Assembly: GCF_000242635.2 (NCBI RefSeq)
Contig: NC_017770.1
Coordinates: forward strand, 2,244,669 to 2,308,668
DNA from: Solitalea canadensis DSM 3403
GTDB taxonomy: Bacteria > Bacteroidota > Bacteroidia > Sphingobacteriales > Sphingobacteriaceae
Length of the DNA stretch: 64,000 bases
Reading direction: 5' to 3'
Shown one piece after another: positions 53,200 to 61,983 of the stretch. How positions within the stretch are numbered: the stretch's first letter is position 1; the number at the start of each line of letters is the position of its first letter. Position numbers and translations under genes: made by a program. The notes under the pieces are model-generated. The model did no database searches. It had not been told where the DNA came from and saw only the letters and a program-made list of their open reading frames with translations.

Positions 53200-54654
53200 T
53201 TATTTCATTTCTTCTACATTTCCCATTTTCCATACCTTATCAAAAAATCCTTTTTCAGGACCATAAAAACGAGCCAATAATTCAAATTCTCGTTTAGGAT
53301 CAGTCGGTACCCAATTAGACTCTTTCCCATCCGGTGCTTTTGGTCCGAAGTAAAGATCTACTGATCCATCTTCATTTTTTTGAATCCCGGGAGTTGTCGA
53401 AGCCTTACTAAAATGAGATACTCCTTTTAATAATGCGTGTGTATTACGATCGTATACGGTTACAGACCAATACAACTTTACAGGTACTTTAGCCGGTAAA
53501 TGCAACCGATACTGTTTAGAACCATCAAATGATTTACCATTGCTATCTTTTATAGTAAGCAAGTAAAACTGACCGGATCCCAAATGCTTAACACTGAAAT
53601 AAGCCATTGTATACGCTACGGCCTTACCATCAACCGGGTAATTATTGGGATCTGCATAGTTTTCTGACATTGCTTTGATCATTTCCGGTTTTGCCGGGAT
53701 AGCCCAATGTGTTCCTTCATAAAACGGTGGATCAAATACAGCTTCATATTTTTCGTTGAGCCATTTATGAGCATCTGTTATTGCAGTTGTAAGAATTTCT
53801 TTGGTACGGGCATCAGGATTAAAAGCTTTTCCTTTTTCAATGCCAATGGTTTTGAGTTGATCGACCATCGCCATATCTCGAGTTAACCATGGTTCGCGTT
53901 GAATAAAGGTGTTCAATGTTTCAAAAAAGCGAAGATCGTAAGGAATAATGTTATCAAACGGCACTTGCAATAAATCAACAAATGTTGTTTGAGGAGGATT
54001 GGCTGCTTGTGAATATGAATAAATCTTAACTTTCTTTCCATAATCAACTGCCCGGACTATATCTTGCTTGCTACCATCTGTTAGATTTGAACGTAGTATA
54101 ATAAACCCGGTATAAGTGGATGAAGGCATGGGAAAATAACCGGCAGGTACTTTATCCTTATATCCCGGAGGAAGAATCAAATATTTCCCACCTTTACCTT
54201 TATCAACACCTGCCGGGCCAACATCCTCTATAGCCGTTTGCCAACCATCATCTATTGAACCGGTAATGGAAGACGCACCCTTTGCAGGAGGTATTTCCAA
54301 AACTACCGGACCTTTTCGGGTGTCATAAAATGGATTAATATAAATGACATCCGGGTTAGGCGTTAGTGTTTGATTGTTTGCATTAATTAATCCCGACCAA
54401 TACACCACTTGGTTATAATCCCCTTTTGCTTTCAGTAGGCTTTCGTGCATTAATTCAGAGTTGACAGCCGGCATACCCCATATTACTGCATTAAATGCAC
54501 GACTATAGATAGCTTGCTCATTGGCGTTAGCGGGCTTAAATGCTTGAGATGTTGTGTCTTTTTTATTATTAACATCTCTTTTATTTTCAGCAGCTTTATT
54601 GCATCCTGTGAGCAATAAAATTGATAAACCATAAAGAACAATAGTTTCTTTCAT
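53200..54654 (-). CDS. DUF1254/DUF1214 lipoprotein 3
   Basis: The 484-aa lipoprotein starts MKETIVLYGLSILLLTGC (Cys18). An in-frame reading from 54699 would place 15 extra residues before the signal; I prefer the ATG at 54654, though the one at 54660 also works. DUF1254 part: MPAVNSELMHESLLKAKGD, NANNQTLTPNPDVIYINPF and GPVVLEIPPAKGASSITGS. DUF1214 part: LYWSVTVYDRNTHALLKG, NEDGSVDLYFGPKAPDGKE and ARFYGPEKGFFDKVWKMGNV. It lies 52 bp after the intact sulfatase gene, so the sulfatase and this protein are likely co-expressed. Confidence 0.87.
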   Translation of the reverse strand: MKETIVLYGLSILLLTGCNKAAENKRDVNNKKDTTSQAFKPANANEQAIYSRAFNAVIWGMPAVNSELMHESLLKAKGDYNQVVYWSGLINANNQTLTPNPDVIYINPFYDTRKGPVVLEIPPAKGASSITGSIDDGWQTAIEDVGPAGVDKGKGGKYLILPPGYKDKVPAGYFPMPSSTYTGFIILRSNLTDGSKQDIVRAVDYGKKVKIYSYSQAANPPQTTFVDLLQVPFDNIIPYDLRFFETLNTFIQREPWLTRDMAMVDQLKTIGIEKGKAFNPDARTKEILTTAITDAHKWLNEKYEAVFDPPFYEGTHWAIPAKPEMIKAMSENYADPNNYPVDGKAVAYTMAYFSVKHLGSGQFYLLTIKDSNGKSFDGSKQYRLHLPAKVPVKLYWSVTVYDRNTHALLKGVSHFSKASTTPGIQKNEDGSVDLYFGPKAPDGKESNWVPTDPKREFELLARFYGPEKGFFDKVWKMGNVEEMK

Positions 54655-54706
54655 AATCATTCTGGCAATGACTTGTATTAGTCGTTGTAAATGTGACACT
54701 TATCTA

Positions 54707-56239
54707 TTAATTTGACGGAGTGCTTAACTTTCGCATCACTTCATCTAAATTAAAACTAGCAGGTTTTTGTCTGGGAGGATATTGTTTAAAGGATTGGAGC
54801 CATTGTCCTACCAAAGCTTGTGATCCGTAAGTCATAGGTGCGTGGTGAACCAACCACAAGTTGTACATAATTGATTCATCGCCGCGTTCAAAAGGATCAG
54901 CATAAATATCGAACACTTTAGGAAACCGAAGTTTTTCAAACCCCTTCATCCATACGTCGAGTCCAGTATGATTTTGTTCTAAAAAAACAATCTTCCATCG
55001 ATTATAGCGGATAGCAAAGATATCACCATCATCGCTCCAATAAATGAATTCTTTACGAGGCGATTCTTTCACTTCACCTTTAAAGAAAGGAATTAAATTA
55101 TAGCCATCAAGATGAACTTTTGCCGTTTTACTTCCGAGTTTATATCCATTAAGCGTTTTAGAAACTACATCAGCATCTCCTGCAGCAGCACAAAAGGTCG
55201 GAAGGAAATCTTCATGAGAAAACATCTCATTATAAACGGTTCCAGGCTTAATAACATTTGGCCAACGAATTAAAGCCGGCACTCTAAAACCACCCTCCCA
55301 GTTTGTCGCTTTTTCACCTTTGAAAGGAGTAACACCTCCATCAGGCCAAGTCATTACTTCTGCTCCATTATCGGTTGTATATACAACTATGGTATTTTCG
55401 GCTATACCTAATTTATCTAATTCGTCCAGAAGCCTGCCAACATTATCATCATGTTCAGTCATGCCATCGGCTTGTAACCCCAACCCTGTTTTTCCGTCGT
55501 ATTTTGGACCCAAGTGAGTAAATACGTGCATACGAGTTGAGTTATACCAACAAAAGAAAGGCTTACCAGCTTTTACCTGTCTATCCATATAATCAATAGC
55601 TGCACTGGTAAACTCCTCGTCTACTGTTTCCATCCGTTTTTTGGTAAGAGGCCCGGTATCTTCAATTTTTCCATCTGCGGAAGATTTGATCACACCACGT
55701 GGTCCAAATTTCTTTTTGAATTCAGGCATTTTAGGGTAATCAGGATCTTCCGGTTCTTCTTCTGCATTTAGGTGGTAGAGATTTCCAAAAAACTCATCGA
55801 ATCCATGTTTTGTGGGCAAAAATTCATCTTTATCACCCAAGTGATTTTTTCCGAATTGACCTGTAGAATAACCTAACGTTTTTAAGTATTCTGCTATGGT
55901 AGGATCTTCACCCCTTAAGCCAATATCAGCACCAGGCATCCCTACTTTAGTTAATCCGGTACGGATAGGTGATTGTCCGGTTATAAAAGCAGCCCGCCCT
56001 GCAGTACAGCTTTGCTGGCCGTACCAGGAAGTAAACAAGGCCCCACTGGATGCAATACGATCAATATTGGGTGTGGTAAACCCCATCATCCCCCGGTTAT
56101 AACAACTTGGATTAAACCATCCAATATCATCTCCCATAATCACCAAAATATTGGGTTTCTTTTGGGCAAAAATTTGATTGCTTATCATCACTGTTAAAGC
56201 AACGATGAAGCATTTTCCAATTGTGATGACATTTTTCAT
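54707..56239 (-). CDS. Exported sulfatase (intact catalytic motifs)
   Basis: The 510-aa type I sulfatase has a signal peptide ending FAQ. Metal-site residues Asp37 and Asp38 (MGDDIG), the modifiable Cys78 in SCTAGR (a C-x-A-x-R form of the formylglycine motif, with Ala where Pro is usual), GKNHLG (Lys131, His133), HLG near 242 and TTDNG (Asp290, Asn291) are all present. It hydrolyses a sulfate ester in the periplasm after Cys is turned into formylglycine by a sulfatase-modifying enzyme, not encoded in this window. The substrate is unknown. It opens the run of sulfatase and DUF1254 genes. Confidence 0.9.
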   Translation of the reverse strand: MKNVITIGKCFIVALTVMISNQIFAQKKPNILVIMGDDIGWFNPSCYNRGMMGFTTPNIDRIASSGALFTSWYGQQSCTAGRAAFITGQSPIRTGLTKVGMPGADIGLRGEDPTIAEYLKTLGYSTGQFGKNHLGDKDEFLPTKHGFDEFFGNLYHLNAEEEPEDPDYPKMPEFKKKFGPRGVIKSSADGKIEDTGPLTKKRMETVDEEFTSAAIDYMDRQVKAGKPFFCWYNSTRMHVFTHLGPKYDGKTGLGLQADGMTEHDDNVGRLLDELDKLGIAENTIVVYTTDNGAEVMTWPDGGVTPFKGEKATNWEGGFRVPALIRWPNVIKPGTVYNEMFSHEDFLPTFCAAAGDADVVSKTLNGYKLGSKTAKVHLDGYNLIPFFKGEVKESPRKEFIYWSDDGDIFAIRYNRWKIVFLEQNHTGLDVWMKGFEKLRFPKVFDIYADPFERGDESIMYNLWLVHHAPMTYGSQALVGQWLQSFKQYPPRQKPASFNLDEVMRKLSTPSN

Positions 56240-56490
56240 ATTCTTATTGCTTTTGTTTTTAACTATTGATTTTGCCTAAATAAGGCCAAAGTATTATCGC
56301 AAAACCGCTTCATTTTTTGTTGGATTCTAATCATTTTATGCCGGATCCACGTTTTATACTGAGATTCCGGTTCTAATAATTCTTTTTCTGAATCACTTGC
56401 AACTAAAACAGGTGGGGATTTTGTCAAAAAATGAGAGCGTTTTGTCATTCGTTTAAATGGTTTTTACATAAAGTCTGATGAATGTTGTTG
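56240..56490. other. Gap upstream of the first sulfatase gene
   Basis: It holds a 61-codon minus-strand open frame (56263-56448; MTKRSHFLTKSPPVLVASDS...) with no recognisable relatives, no signal and no clear promoter. I consider it doubtful. The promoter of the sulfatase gene must lie here, but no exact TAnnTTTG is seen. Confidence 0.4.
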
Positions 56491-56525
56491 CAAAAAATAA
56501 TACCTGCCGGTCCGAAGACCGACAG
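56490..56525 (-). terminator. UUCG-loop terminator of the sulfatase 2/HAD operon
   Basis: On the minus strand CTGTCGGTC (56525-56517), loop TTCG, then GACCGGCAG (56512-56504): 9 pairs with one G-U, closing an extra-stable UUCG tetraloop, followed by a T6 run at 56497-56492. Confidence 0.85.
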
Positions 56526-56555
56526 ATATAGCTAAACTATTAGAGAGCATGTTTC

Positions 56556-57536
56556 TTATTCAAATGAAAAAATCTTCTTCCAATCATTTTTCATGCTGAT
56601 GATTATCCAGCCTCTTTTTGGCCCTTCATCTAAGCCCTTATTTAATGTGCCTATTTTTGACTGACGATCATAAGCAAACTCGCGATCGGCGTCATCATGA
56701 TGAACGATTAACCCTAATCGTTTACCTGAAGCAGAAGTGGTGTATTCCAGCATTTGAAAATCGCCGTCTGAATTTCCAAAAGCAGCGATCGGAATTCGAC
56801 CAATGTGCTCGTGTATGCCTACCGGTTTTCCCTCTTTATCATCCAATAAGCTTAAAGCCGGAGTTCGTAACAAAGAAGGGACTCCATCAACAACCTGATA
56901 TTTCAGTTTCATTTTAGTACCCACGATCTGTTCCGGAGGAATTCCATAAACCCGTTCGGCCCAAACACGCATAAAATCAATATCTCCACCCGAAACAATA
57001 AATGTTTTAAACCCATTTGCACGTAGATAAGTCAAAACCTCTAACATGGGCTGAAATACACATTCAGTATAGAGTTTCTTAAATTTTGGATGTTGAGCGG
57101 ATTCAATCCATTCTTTCACAGAAGCGTTAAACACATCAGTAGTCATTCCGGCATGGGTCGCCATCATGATGGCCAGCAGTGATTTCTCCCCTCCTGCCAA
57201 AGCACCTTTCATACTACCGGCCAGTACCGATTTAAATGGTTCCTTGGTTTTCCACTCCGGATGTTTAGGTGCCAATACTTTAACCTGATCCACGGCAAAC
57301 AGAAACTGAAAATACAGCGGTTGTTCACTCCATAATGTTCCATCGTTATCAAATATGGCTATACGCTCAGGTATGGGTACAAAATCAGCCGATCCCTCCG
57401 TTGTAACAGCTTTCACAAAATCGATAATGGACTGTTTTGTTGCCCCTTCATTCCATGAGGGCAAGGGATCTTGTGCTAATAGGTTTAACGGAAAAATGAA
57501 AAGCAGGAAGAAGAACGACCTTAAAAAAGCTTTCAT
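56556..57536 (-). CDS. Periplasmic HAD-family phosphatase
   Basis: A 326-aa exported protein (signal ending NLLAQ) of the haloacid dehalogenase superfamily. Motif I FDNDGTLW gives the nucleophile Asp63 and Asp65, motif II is in FIVSGGDIDFM, and motif IV reads GNSDGD. The WAERVYGIPPEQIVGTKMKL part resembles phosphoserine-phosphatase-like members. It lies 52 bp after the second sulfatase gene in the same transcript and before a strong terminator. Substrate unknown; the pairing suggests phosphate release from the same substrate class as the sulfatase. Confidence 0.87.
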   Translation of the reverse strand: MKAFLRSFFFLLFIFPLNLLAQDPLPSWNEGATKQSIIDFVKAVTTEGSADFVPIPERIAIFDNDGTLWSEQPLYFQFLFAVDQVKVLAPKHPEWKTKEPFKSVLAGSMKGALAGGEKSLLAIMMATHAGMTTDVFNASVKEWIESAQHPKFKKLYTECVFQPMLEVLTYLRANGFKTFIVSGGDIDFMRVWAERVYGIPPEQIVGTKMKLKYQVVDGVPSLLRTPALSLLDDKEGKPVGIHEHIGRIPIAAFGNSDGDFQMLEYTTSASGKRLGLIVHHDDADREFAYDRQSKIGTLNKGLDEGPKRGWIIISMKNDWKKIFSFE

Positions 57537-57588
57537 AACGTTTACATTAATAAGGCAATCTCATTAGTAATAAGATTGCCCTGATTCC

Positions 57589-59097
57589 TTATTTCTTACC
57601 AATATTTCTATTTAGTTCTTCAATAACCTGGTCTATTGAAAACGATGCAGGTCGCTGACGTGGTGGAAACTGTCGATAGGAAGCTAAATAAGCACCTACT
57701 TTCTCTACTGCAGGTAATATCAGGTATGCATGATGGGTTAACCAATCATCATAACCTGATGCACCACTATAAGAATATTCATAAGGATCTGACTTTAAAT
57801 CAATAATTACCGGAGCACGCAGGTTCATCATTGGATTTCTCCAAATATCCATTCCGGTAGCATTTTGAATGGAGAAAATATATTTGAAACGTTCATCTCG
57901 ATAAGCAACTAAATGTCCGTCATCATCAAAATAAACAAATTCTTTACGAGGGCTTTTGGCTGATTTTCCTTCTAGGTAATCAACCTGATTATAACCATCC
58001 AGGTACACTTTGAAGTTTTTACTACCAGCCTGAAATCCGTTCCTCACCTTAGTGGTTAAACTTTGATCATCTCCTGTAGCAGCTACAAGTGTAGGAAGCC
58101 AATCCTCTGCTGAAAAAAGTTCTGTTAAATTTGTCCCTGGCTTAATATGGCCTGGCCAACGTACTAAAGCAGGAACACGGTAAGCACCCTCCCAGTTAGT
58201 ATCTTTTTCTGAACGGAATGGAGATGCACCACCATCAGGCCACTGATTTTTCATGGCTCCGTTACCAGAGGTATAAATAACAATTGTATTATCTGCTACG
58301 CCCAGTTCATCTAAAACTTTCAGGAGTTCACTAACCATTGCATCATGTTCAACCATTCCATCTCCTTGGATGCCTGCATCAGTTTTACCCTGTGAAGCTG
58401 GTTTTAAATGTGTATAAACATGCATTCGAGTTGAATTAAACCAAGTAAAAAATGGTTTTCCAGCCTTAACCTGACGGGTAATAAAATCTTTTGCTGCTGT
58501 AAAAAATTCTTCATCTACCGTTTCCATTCTTTTCTTGGTTAATGGTCCGGTGTCTTCTATTTTTCCATCAGCAGTTGATTTCAAAACTCCTCTCGGACCG
58601 AATTTTTTCTTAAACTCAGGGTCTTTGGGATAATCCGGACTTTCGGGTTCTTCCTCAGGATTAAGATGATATAGGTAGTGGTTTTTACCAAACTGTCCAC
58701 ATACATACCCTAGCGGTTTTAAAAATTCGGCAATCGTAGGATCTTCTTTTTGCAAGCCAATTGACGAGCCTGGTAGCCCAACTTTAGTTAATTCGGTTCG
58801 AAAAGGACATTGCCCCGTTATAAAAGCGGCCCTTCCGGCCGTACAACTCTGTTGCCCATAATAATTTACAAAGACACCACCTTCTGCTCCTATCTTATCA
58901 ATATTTGGAGTCATAAATCCCATCAACCCTCTGCTATAAGCACTCACATTTGACACGCCAATATCATCTCCAAAAATGACCAGGATATTAGGCTTTTTTT
59001 GGGCTTGAGATTCGAAAGCATTAAGAAAAAGTAATCCGAATGAAAAGGAGTATATCGATCTTTTGATAACCCTTAGGAGACGCGTTCCGTTAATCAT
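57589..59097 (-). CDS. Exported sulfatase paralog, probably impaired
   Basis: The 502-aa sulfatase has a signal peptide ending SQAQ and about two-thirds of its sequence like the neighbour at 54707. Asp44, Asp45, the SCTAGR motif (Cys85) and GKNH (Lys138, His140) are kept. Two lesions stand out: after GKNH the twenty residues LGDKDEFLPTKHGFDEFFGN of the neighbour are replaced by a single Tyr, and the metal-site TTDNG has become TSGNG (Gly278; one A-to-G change from Asp). These suggest weak or lost activity or a changed role. It is the first gene of a two-gene operon with the HAD phosphatase. The frame is intact, so it is still translated. Confidence 0.87.
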   Translation of the reverse strand: MINGTRLLRVIKRSIYSFSFGLLFLNAFESQAQKKPNILVIFGDDIGVSNVSAYSRGLMGFMTPNIDKIGAEGGVFVNYYGQQSCTAGRAAFITGQCPFRTELTKVGLPGSSIGLQKEDPTIAEFLKPLGYVCGQFGKNHYLYHLNPEEEPESPDYPKDPEFKKKFGPRGVLKSTADGKIEDTGPLTKKRMETVDEEFFTAAKDFITRQVKAGKPFFTWFNSTRMHVYTHLKPASQGKTDAGIQGDGMVEHDAMVSELLKVLDELGVADNTIVIYTSGNGAMKNQWPDGGASPFRSEKDTNWEGAYRVPALVRWPGHIKPGTNLTELFSAEDWLPTLVAATGDDQSLTTKVRNGFQAGSKNFKVYLDGYNQVDYLEGKSAKSPRKEFVYFDDDGHLVAYRDERFKYIFSIQNATGMDIWRNPMMNLRAPVIIDLKSDPYEYSYSGASGYDDWLTHHAYLILPAVEKVGAYLASYRQFPPRQRPASFSIDQVIEELNRNIGKK

Positions 59098-59440
59098 GAG
59101 AATTTAGTATTTGTTAAACATTATGAAATGATTTGCAATACTTATTCGCTCCGGAACGGTATTTAAAAAGCTAATACGAAATGTAAAGAGATACTACAGA
59201 ATGAGAGCACATAAGTAAATTTTGATTACAACTATTAATTTACAATTTTAATTCAAACAAAAACAACATTTTATTTAAAAACAGGTATTGTTATTCATTA
59301 TATCATTTGTCTTAATTAAAAAACAATCCTCCTCCACGATATTCATGTTATTCATTTTTTTTACTGATTAATTATTATTAATTTCCTGTATATCACTTTG
59401 ATATAGAGTACTATGAAGCTTTGTATCATTAAATAACGCT
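59098..59440. other. Divergent gap between the sulfatase 2 and Bat operons
   Basis: A 343-bp AT-rich spacer without genes. It must hold promoters in both directions; CTTTGATATAG and GAAGCTTTGTATC upstream of the Bat operon are similar to, but not exact matches with, TAnnTTTG. No hairpin of note. Confidence 0.4.
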
Positions 59441-60382
59441 ATGCTCTCTTTTCAAAAAAAAACACAAACACCAAAAACTGAGGTGGCAGTAACACTTGAT
59501 AGTTTACTGCTGCAACAATATCATTCATCATCACTACGCTTTTTTCTACATCAGCTTTCTTCTACTGTTTTAGCCGGAAGACATCTTTCTCACATACGCG
59601 GACGAGGTTTAGATTTCGAGGATTCAAGAATTTATGTACCTGGAGATGATATCCGCAACCTCGACTGGAAAATCAGTGCTCGCACCGGAAAAACACATAC
59701 TAAGGTTTTTAATGAGGAAAAGGACAAAGTCTTGCTGGTAATGGTCGATCAAACTTCAGGTATGTTTTTCGGTACAATTAATAAAACAAAATCAGTTGTA
59801 GCGGCAGAGTTGGGTGCATTGATTGGCTTTAGCACGTTAGACAATGGTGACCGTTTTGGAGGCATTGTTTTTAATGAAACGGATAGTTTTTTATTGCGCC
59901 CATCGAAAATGAAGTCGTCCCTAACGCGCTTTCTTCAGGTACTTACAGACTATAACCAAAACCTAGTAAAGACCAAATCATATAGTGCAGAAAGTGAGAA
60001 ATACACAGAGAACATACTTAAGCAATTAGCATCACTTACTTCTCAAAACATGATGGTTGCATTAGTAAGTGATTTCAGGCGATTGAAAAATGAAACTTAT
60101 GAACATCTAGCTCATTTACGAATGCATAATGACGTAATTCTGTTCCATGTATATGATCCATTTGAATGGCAGTTGCCCGAACAAGAGTTTATTTATAGCA
60201 ATGGTAAACGCCAGATCAGGGTTAAAAACAATCAAAAAAGTTTGATAAGAAAAATCAATAAACACTTTTCAGATAGTCGTAATGATTTTTTTGACAAGAT
60301 ATCTGGTCTCAAGATTCCGGTAATTCATATTAATACAGAAGAGCCAGTAGCTGAACAGTTCGGAAAATGGTTTGCCAAATAA
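59441..60382 (+). CDS. DUF58 domain protein, Bat operon
   Basis: The 313-aa protein carries the DUF58 domain with SHIRGRGLDFEDSRIYVPGD and the family hallmark DIRNLDWKISARTGK. A VWA-like fold follows (VLLVMVDQTSGMFFGT), though the metal-ion site is changed. No membrane segment is clear. DUF58 proteins usually work next to a MoxR-type AAA+ ATPase, which is absent at the 5' side here. It is the first gene in a plus-strand operon with short gaps or overlaps. Confidence 0.9.
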   Translation: MLSFQKKTQTPKTEVAVTLDSLLLQQYHSSSLRFFLHQLSSTVLAGRHLSHIRGRGLDFEDSRIYVPGDDIRNLDWKISARTGKTHTKVFNEEKDKVLLVMVDQTSGMFFGTINKTKSVVAAELGALIGFSTLDNGDRFGGIVFNETDSFLLRPSKMKSSLTRFLQVLTDYNQNLVKTKSYSAESEKYTENILKQLASLTSQNMMVALVSDFRRLKNETYEHLAHLRMHNDVILFHVYDPFEWQLPEQEFIYSNGKRQIRVKNNQKSLIRKINKHFSDSRNDFFDKISGLKIPVIHINTEEPVAEQFGKWFAK

Positions 60383-60391
60383 ACATTCATT

Positions 60392-60868
60392 ATGGAGCCA
60401 TCAAAAGCATTAGATACCCTTCCGCCTCCTGTCCTTCATCCCGCAATAGAGCCACCCCCTATTGAGTTCTCATACGCTGCGCCAGGATGGTGGTTATTAT
60501 TATTGCTTATCATTGGATTGGTTTACCTAATTATTAAAACAACCATTCACTATCTACAACAAAATGCCTATAAAAAACAAGCGCTAAAAACAATTAAAAA
60601 TATTACGTCTACTTCGCCGGAGCCTTATTTAACTGTATTAAAAAACACTGCAATTCAGGCGTATGGCCGAGAACAGGTGGCAGGATTGTATGGAAAGACC
60701 TGGATTGATTTTCTTGATCGCTCCATTAATGGAAAGCAATCCATAGCATCGATTGAACATTTCTTTGGTAATGAATTATATACTGAAACAGCTACGGTAA
60801 AAAACACAGAGGAACTAAAAAACTATGTAATTTTTTGGATTAAACATCATGCTGCACGACTGGCTTAA
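60392..60868 (+). CDS. DUF4381-like small membrane protein, Bat operon
   Basis: The 158-aa protein has one membrane segment (about 31-52: GWWLLLLLIIGLVYLIIKTT) after a Pro-rich stretch and a soluble domain with LTVLKNTAIQAYGREQVAGLYGKTW, as in DUF4381 proteins found between DUF58 and VWA genes. It starts 9 bp after the DUF58 gene and overlaps the next gene by 20 bp. Its function is unknown; it may assemble the VWA membrane proteins. Confidence 0.85.
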   Translation: MEPSKALDTLPPPVLHPAIEPPPIEFSYAAPGWWLLLLLIIGLVYLIIKTTIHYLQQNAYKKQALKTIKNITSTSPEPYLTVLKNTAIQAYGREQVAGLYGKTWIDFLDRSINGKQSIASIEHFFGNELYTETATVKNTEELKNYVIFWIKHHAARLA

Positions 60869-61889
60869 TAGTATTGACTGGCACCACCTGGCTAAGCAAT
60901 TTGGTGTTGATGCTGAAGGAACTTTTCAGTGGGGACGCCCCTGGGCTTACTGGTTATTGCCTGTACCCTTAATTGTTTGGTTGTTATATCCACCTAAGAA
61001 ATACAAGGCAGCTTCTTTACGATTCCCTTCCTTTGACCGTTTGCATGAGGCCTCAGGAATTCGCACCAAAAAAGGAACCAGGATTTTACACCGCAGTTTA
61101 CTTCAGTTTATCAGCATGTGGGTGGTCTGGGTGCTGATTATAGTAGCATTTGCCGATCCTCGCTTGATCGGTAAACCTGATAGAAAAATAATTACCAGCA
61201 GAAGCTTTTTAATTACTGCTGATATTTCTAATAGTATGGGAACAACAGACTGGTCGGTAAACGGACATGCAGCCAGTCGATGGACGGCAGTTAGATCGGT
61301 TATGAATGAGTTTATTCAACGAAGAGAGGGTGACCGTATGGGCTTAGTTTTATTTGCCTCTCAGCCATTTCTGCAAACACCGTTCACGCCGGATTTATCA
61401 GTCGTAAAAACATTATTAAATGAATCGGATGTGGGTATGGCCGGACAAGTTACTGCCATTGGCGATGCAATTGGCTTAGGAATCAAGCTTTTTAGATCCG
61501 ATACTTTGAAAACAAAAGTAATGCTTTTGCTAACAGATGGAGTTGATGCAGGCACTAATATCAGTCCGCTGGATGCCGCTTCCGCCGCTGCCCGCGATGG
61601 TATTATTATCTACACCATTGGAATCGGACAGCATCAACGATTTGGAAGCGATCTGGATGAAGGTACTTTACAGGGAATTGCTGCCCGAACCGGTGGAAAG
61701 TATTTCAGAGCTTATAATCACCAGAGTTTAGAACAAGTTTATAAGACACTTGATCAACTTCAACCCATAAAATTCACAGAAGAACAATATAAACCAGTTA
61801 CTGAGCTTTATTTCATTCCACTATCGGCAGCCCTGGCTTTAGGCGTGGCGACTTTGTTTGTGATGAGTTTAGTGAGGTTGTTTGTTTAA
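60849..61889 (+). CDS. batA: VWA membrane protein, BatA type
   Basis: A 346-aa protein with membrane segments at about 34-48, 88-103 and at the C-terminus (about 325-344), around a periplasmic or cytosolic VWA domain. The metal-ion-dependent adhesion site reads DISNSMG (Asp125, Ser127, Ser129), with LTDGVDAG further on. This matches BatA of the Bacteroidota aerotolerance operon. It overlaps the preceding gene by 20 bp. A word-repeat element (copy 3 of the ATTACGGGTT family) lies between it and the next gene. Confidence 0.88.
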   Translation: MLHDWLNSIDWHHLAKQFGVDAEGTFQWGRPWAYWLLPVPLIVWLLYPPKKYKAASLRFPSFDRLHEASGIRTKKGTRILHRSLLQFISMWVVWVLIIVAFADPRLIGKPDRKIITSRSFLITADISNSMGTTDWSVNGHAASRWTAVRSVMNEFIQRREGDRMGLVLFASQPFLQTPFTPDLSVVKTLLNESDVGMAGQVTAIGDAIGLGIKLFRSDTLKTKVMLLLTDGVDAGTNISPLDAASAAARDGIIIYTIGIGQHQRFGSDLDEGTLQGIAARTGGKYFRAYNHQSLEQVYKTLDQLQPIKFTEEQYKPVTELYFIPLSAALALGVATLFVMSLVRLFV

Positions 61890-61983
61890 AGGGATTACGG
61901 GTTGTGGGTTACGAGTTGTGGGTTGATTTAAATTAAACTCATAATCAAACCCGAAACTCGTAACTCGAAACCCGTAATAAAAA
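61889..61983. repeat. Word-repeat hairpin, ATTACGGGTT family, copy 3
   Basis: Left arm ATTACGGGTTGTGGGTTACG (from 61894), continuing AGTTGTGGGTTG; right arm AACCCGAAACTCGTAACTCG, continuing AAACCCGTAAT and ending 5 nt before the batB start codon. About 25 of 32 positions pair. It is inside an operon, so it cannot be a full terminator. Confidence 0.8.

Noticed and set aside
56263-56448. 61-aa minus-strand open frame between HAD and sulfatase genes
   Set aside because: No homology recognised, no signal, and low similarity to codon use of neighbours; mentioned only as doubtful.
15171-61983. CRISPR array
   Set aside because: The word repeats are short, degenerate and irregularly spaced, with no unique spacers and no cas genes.
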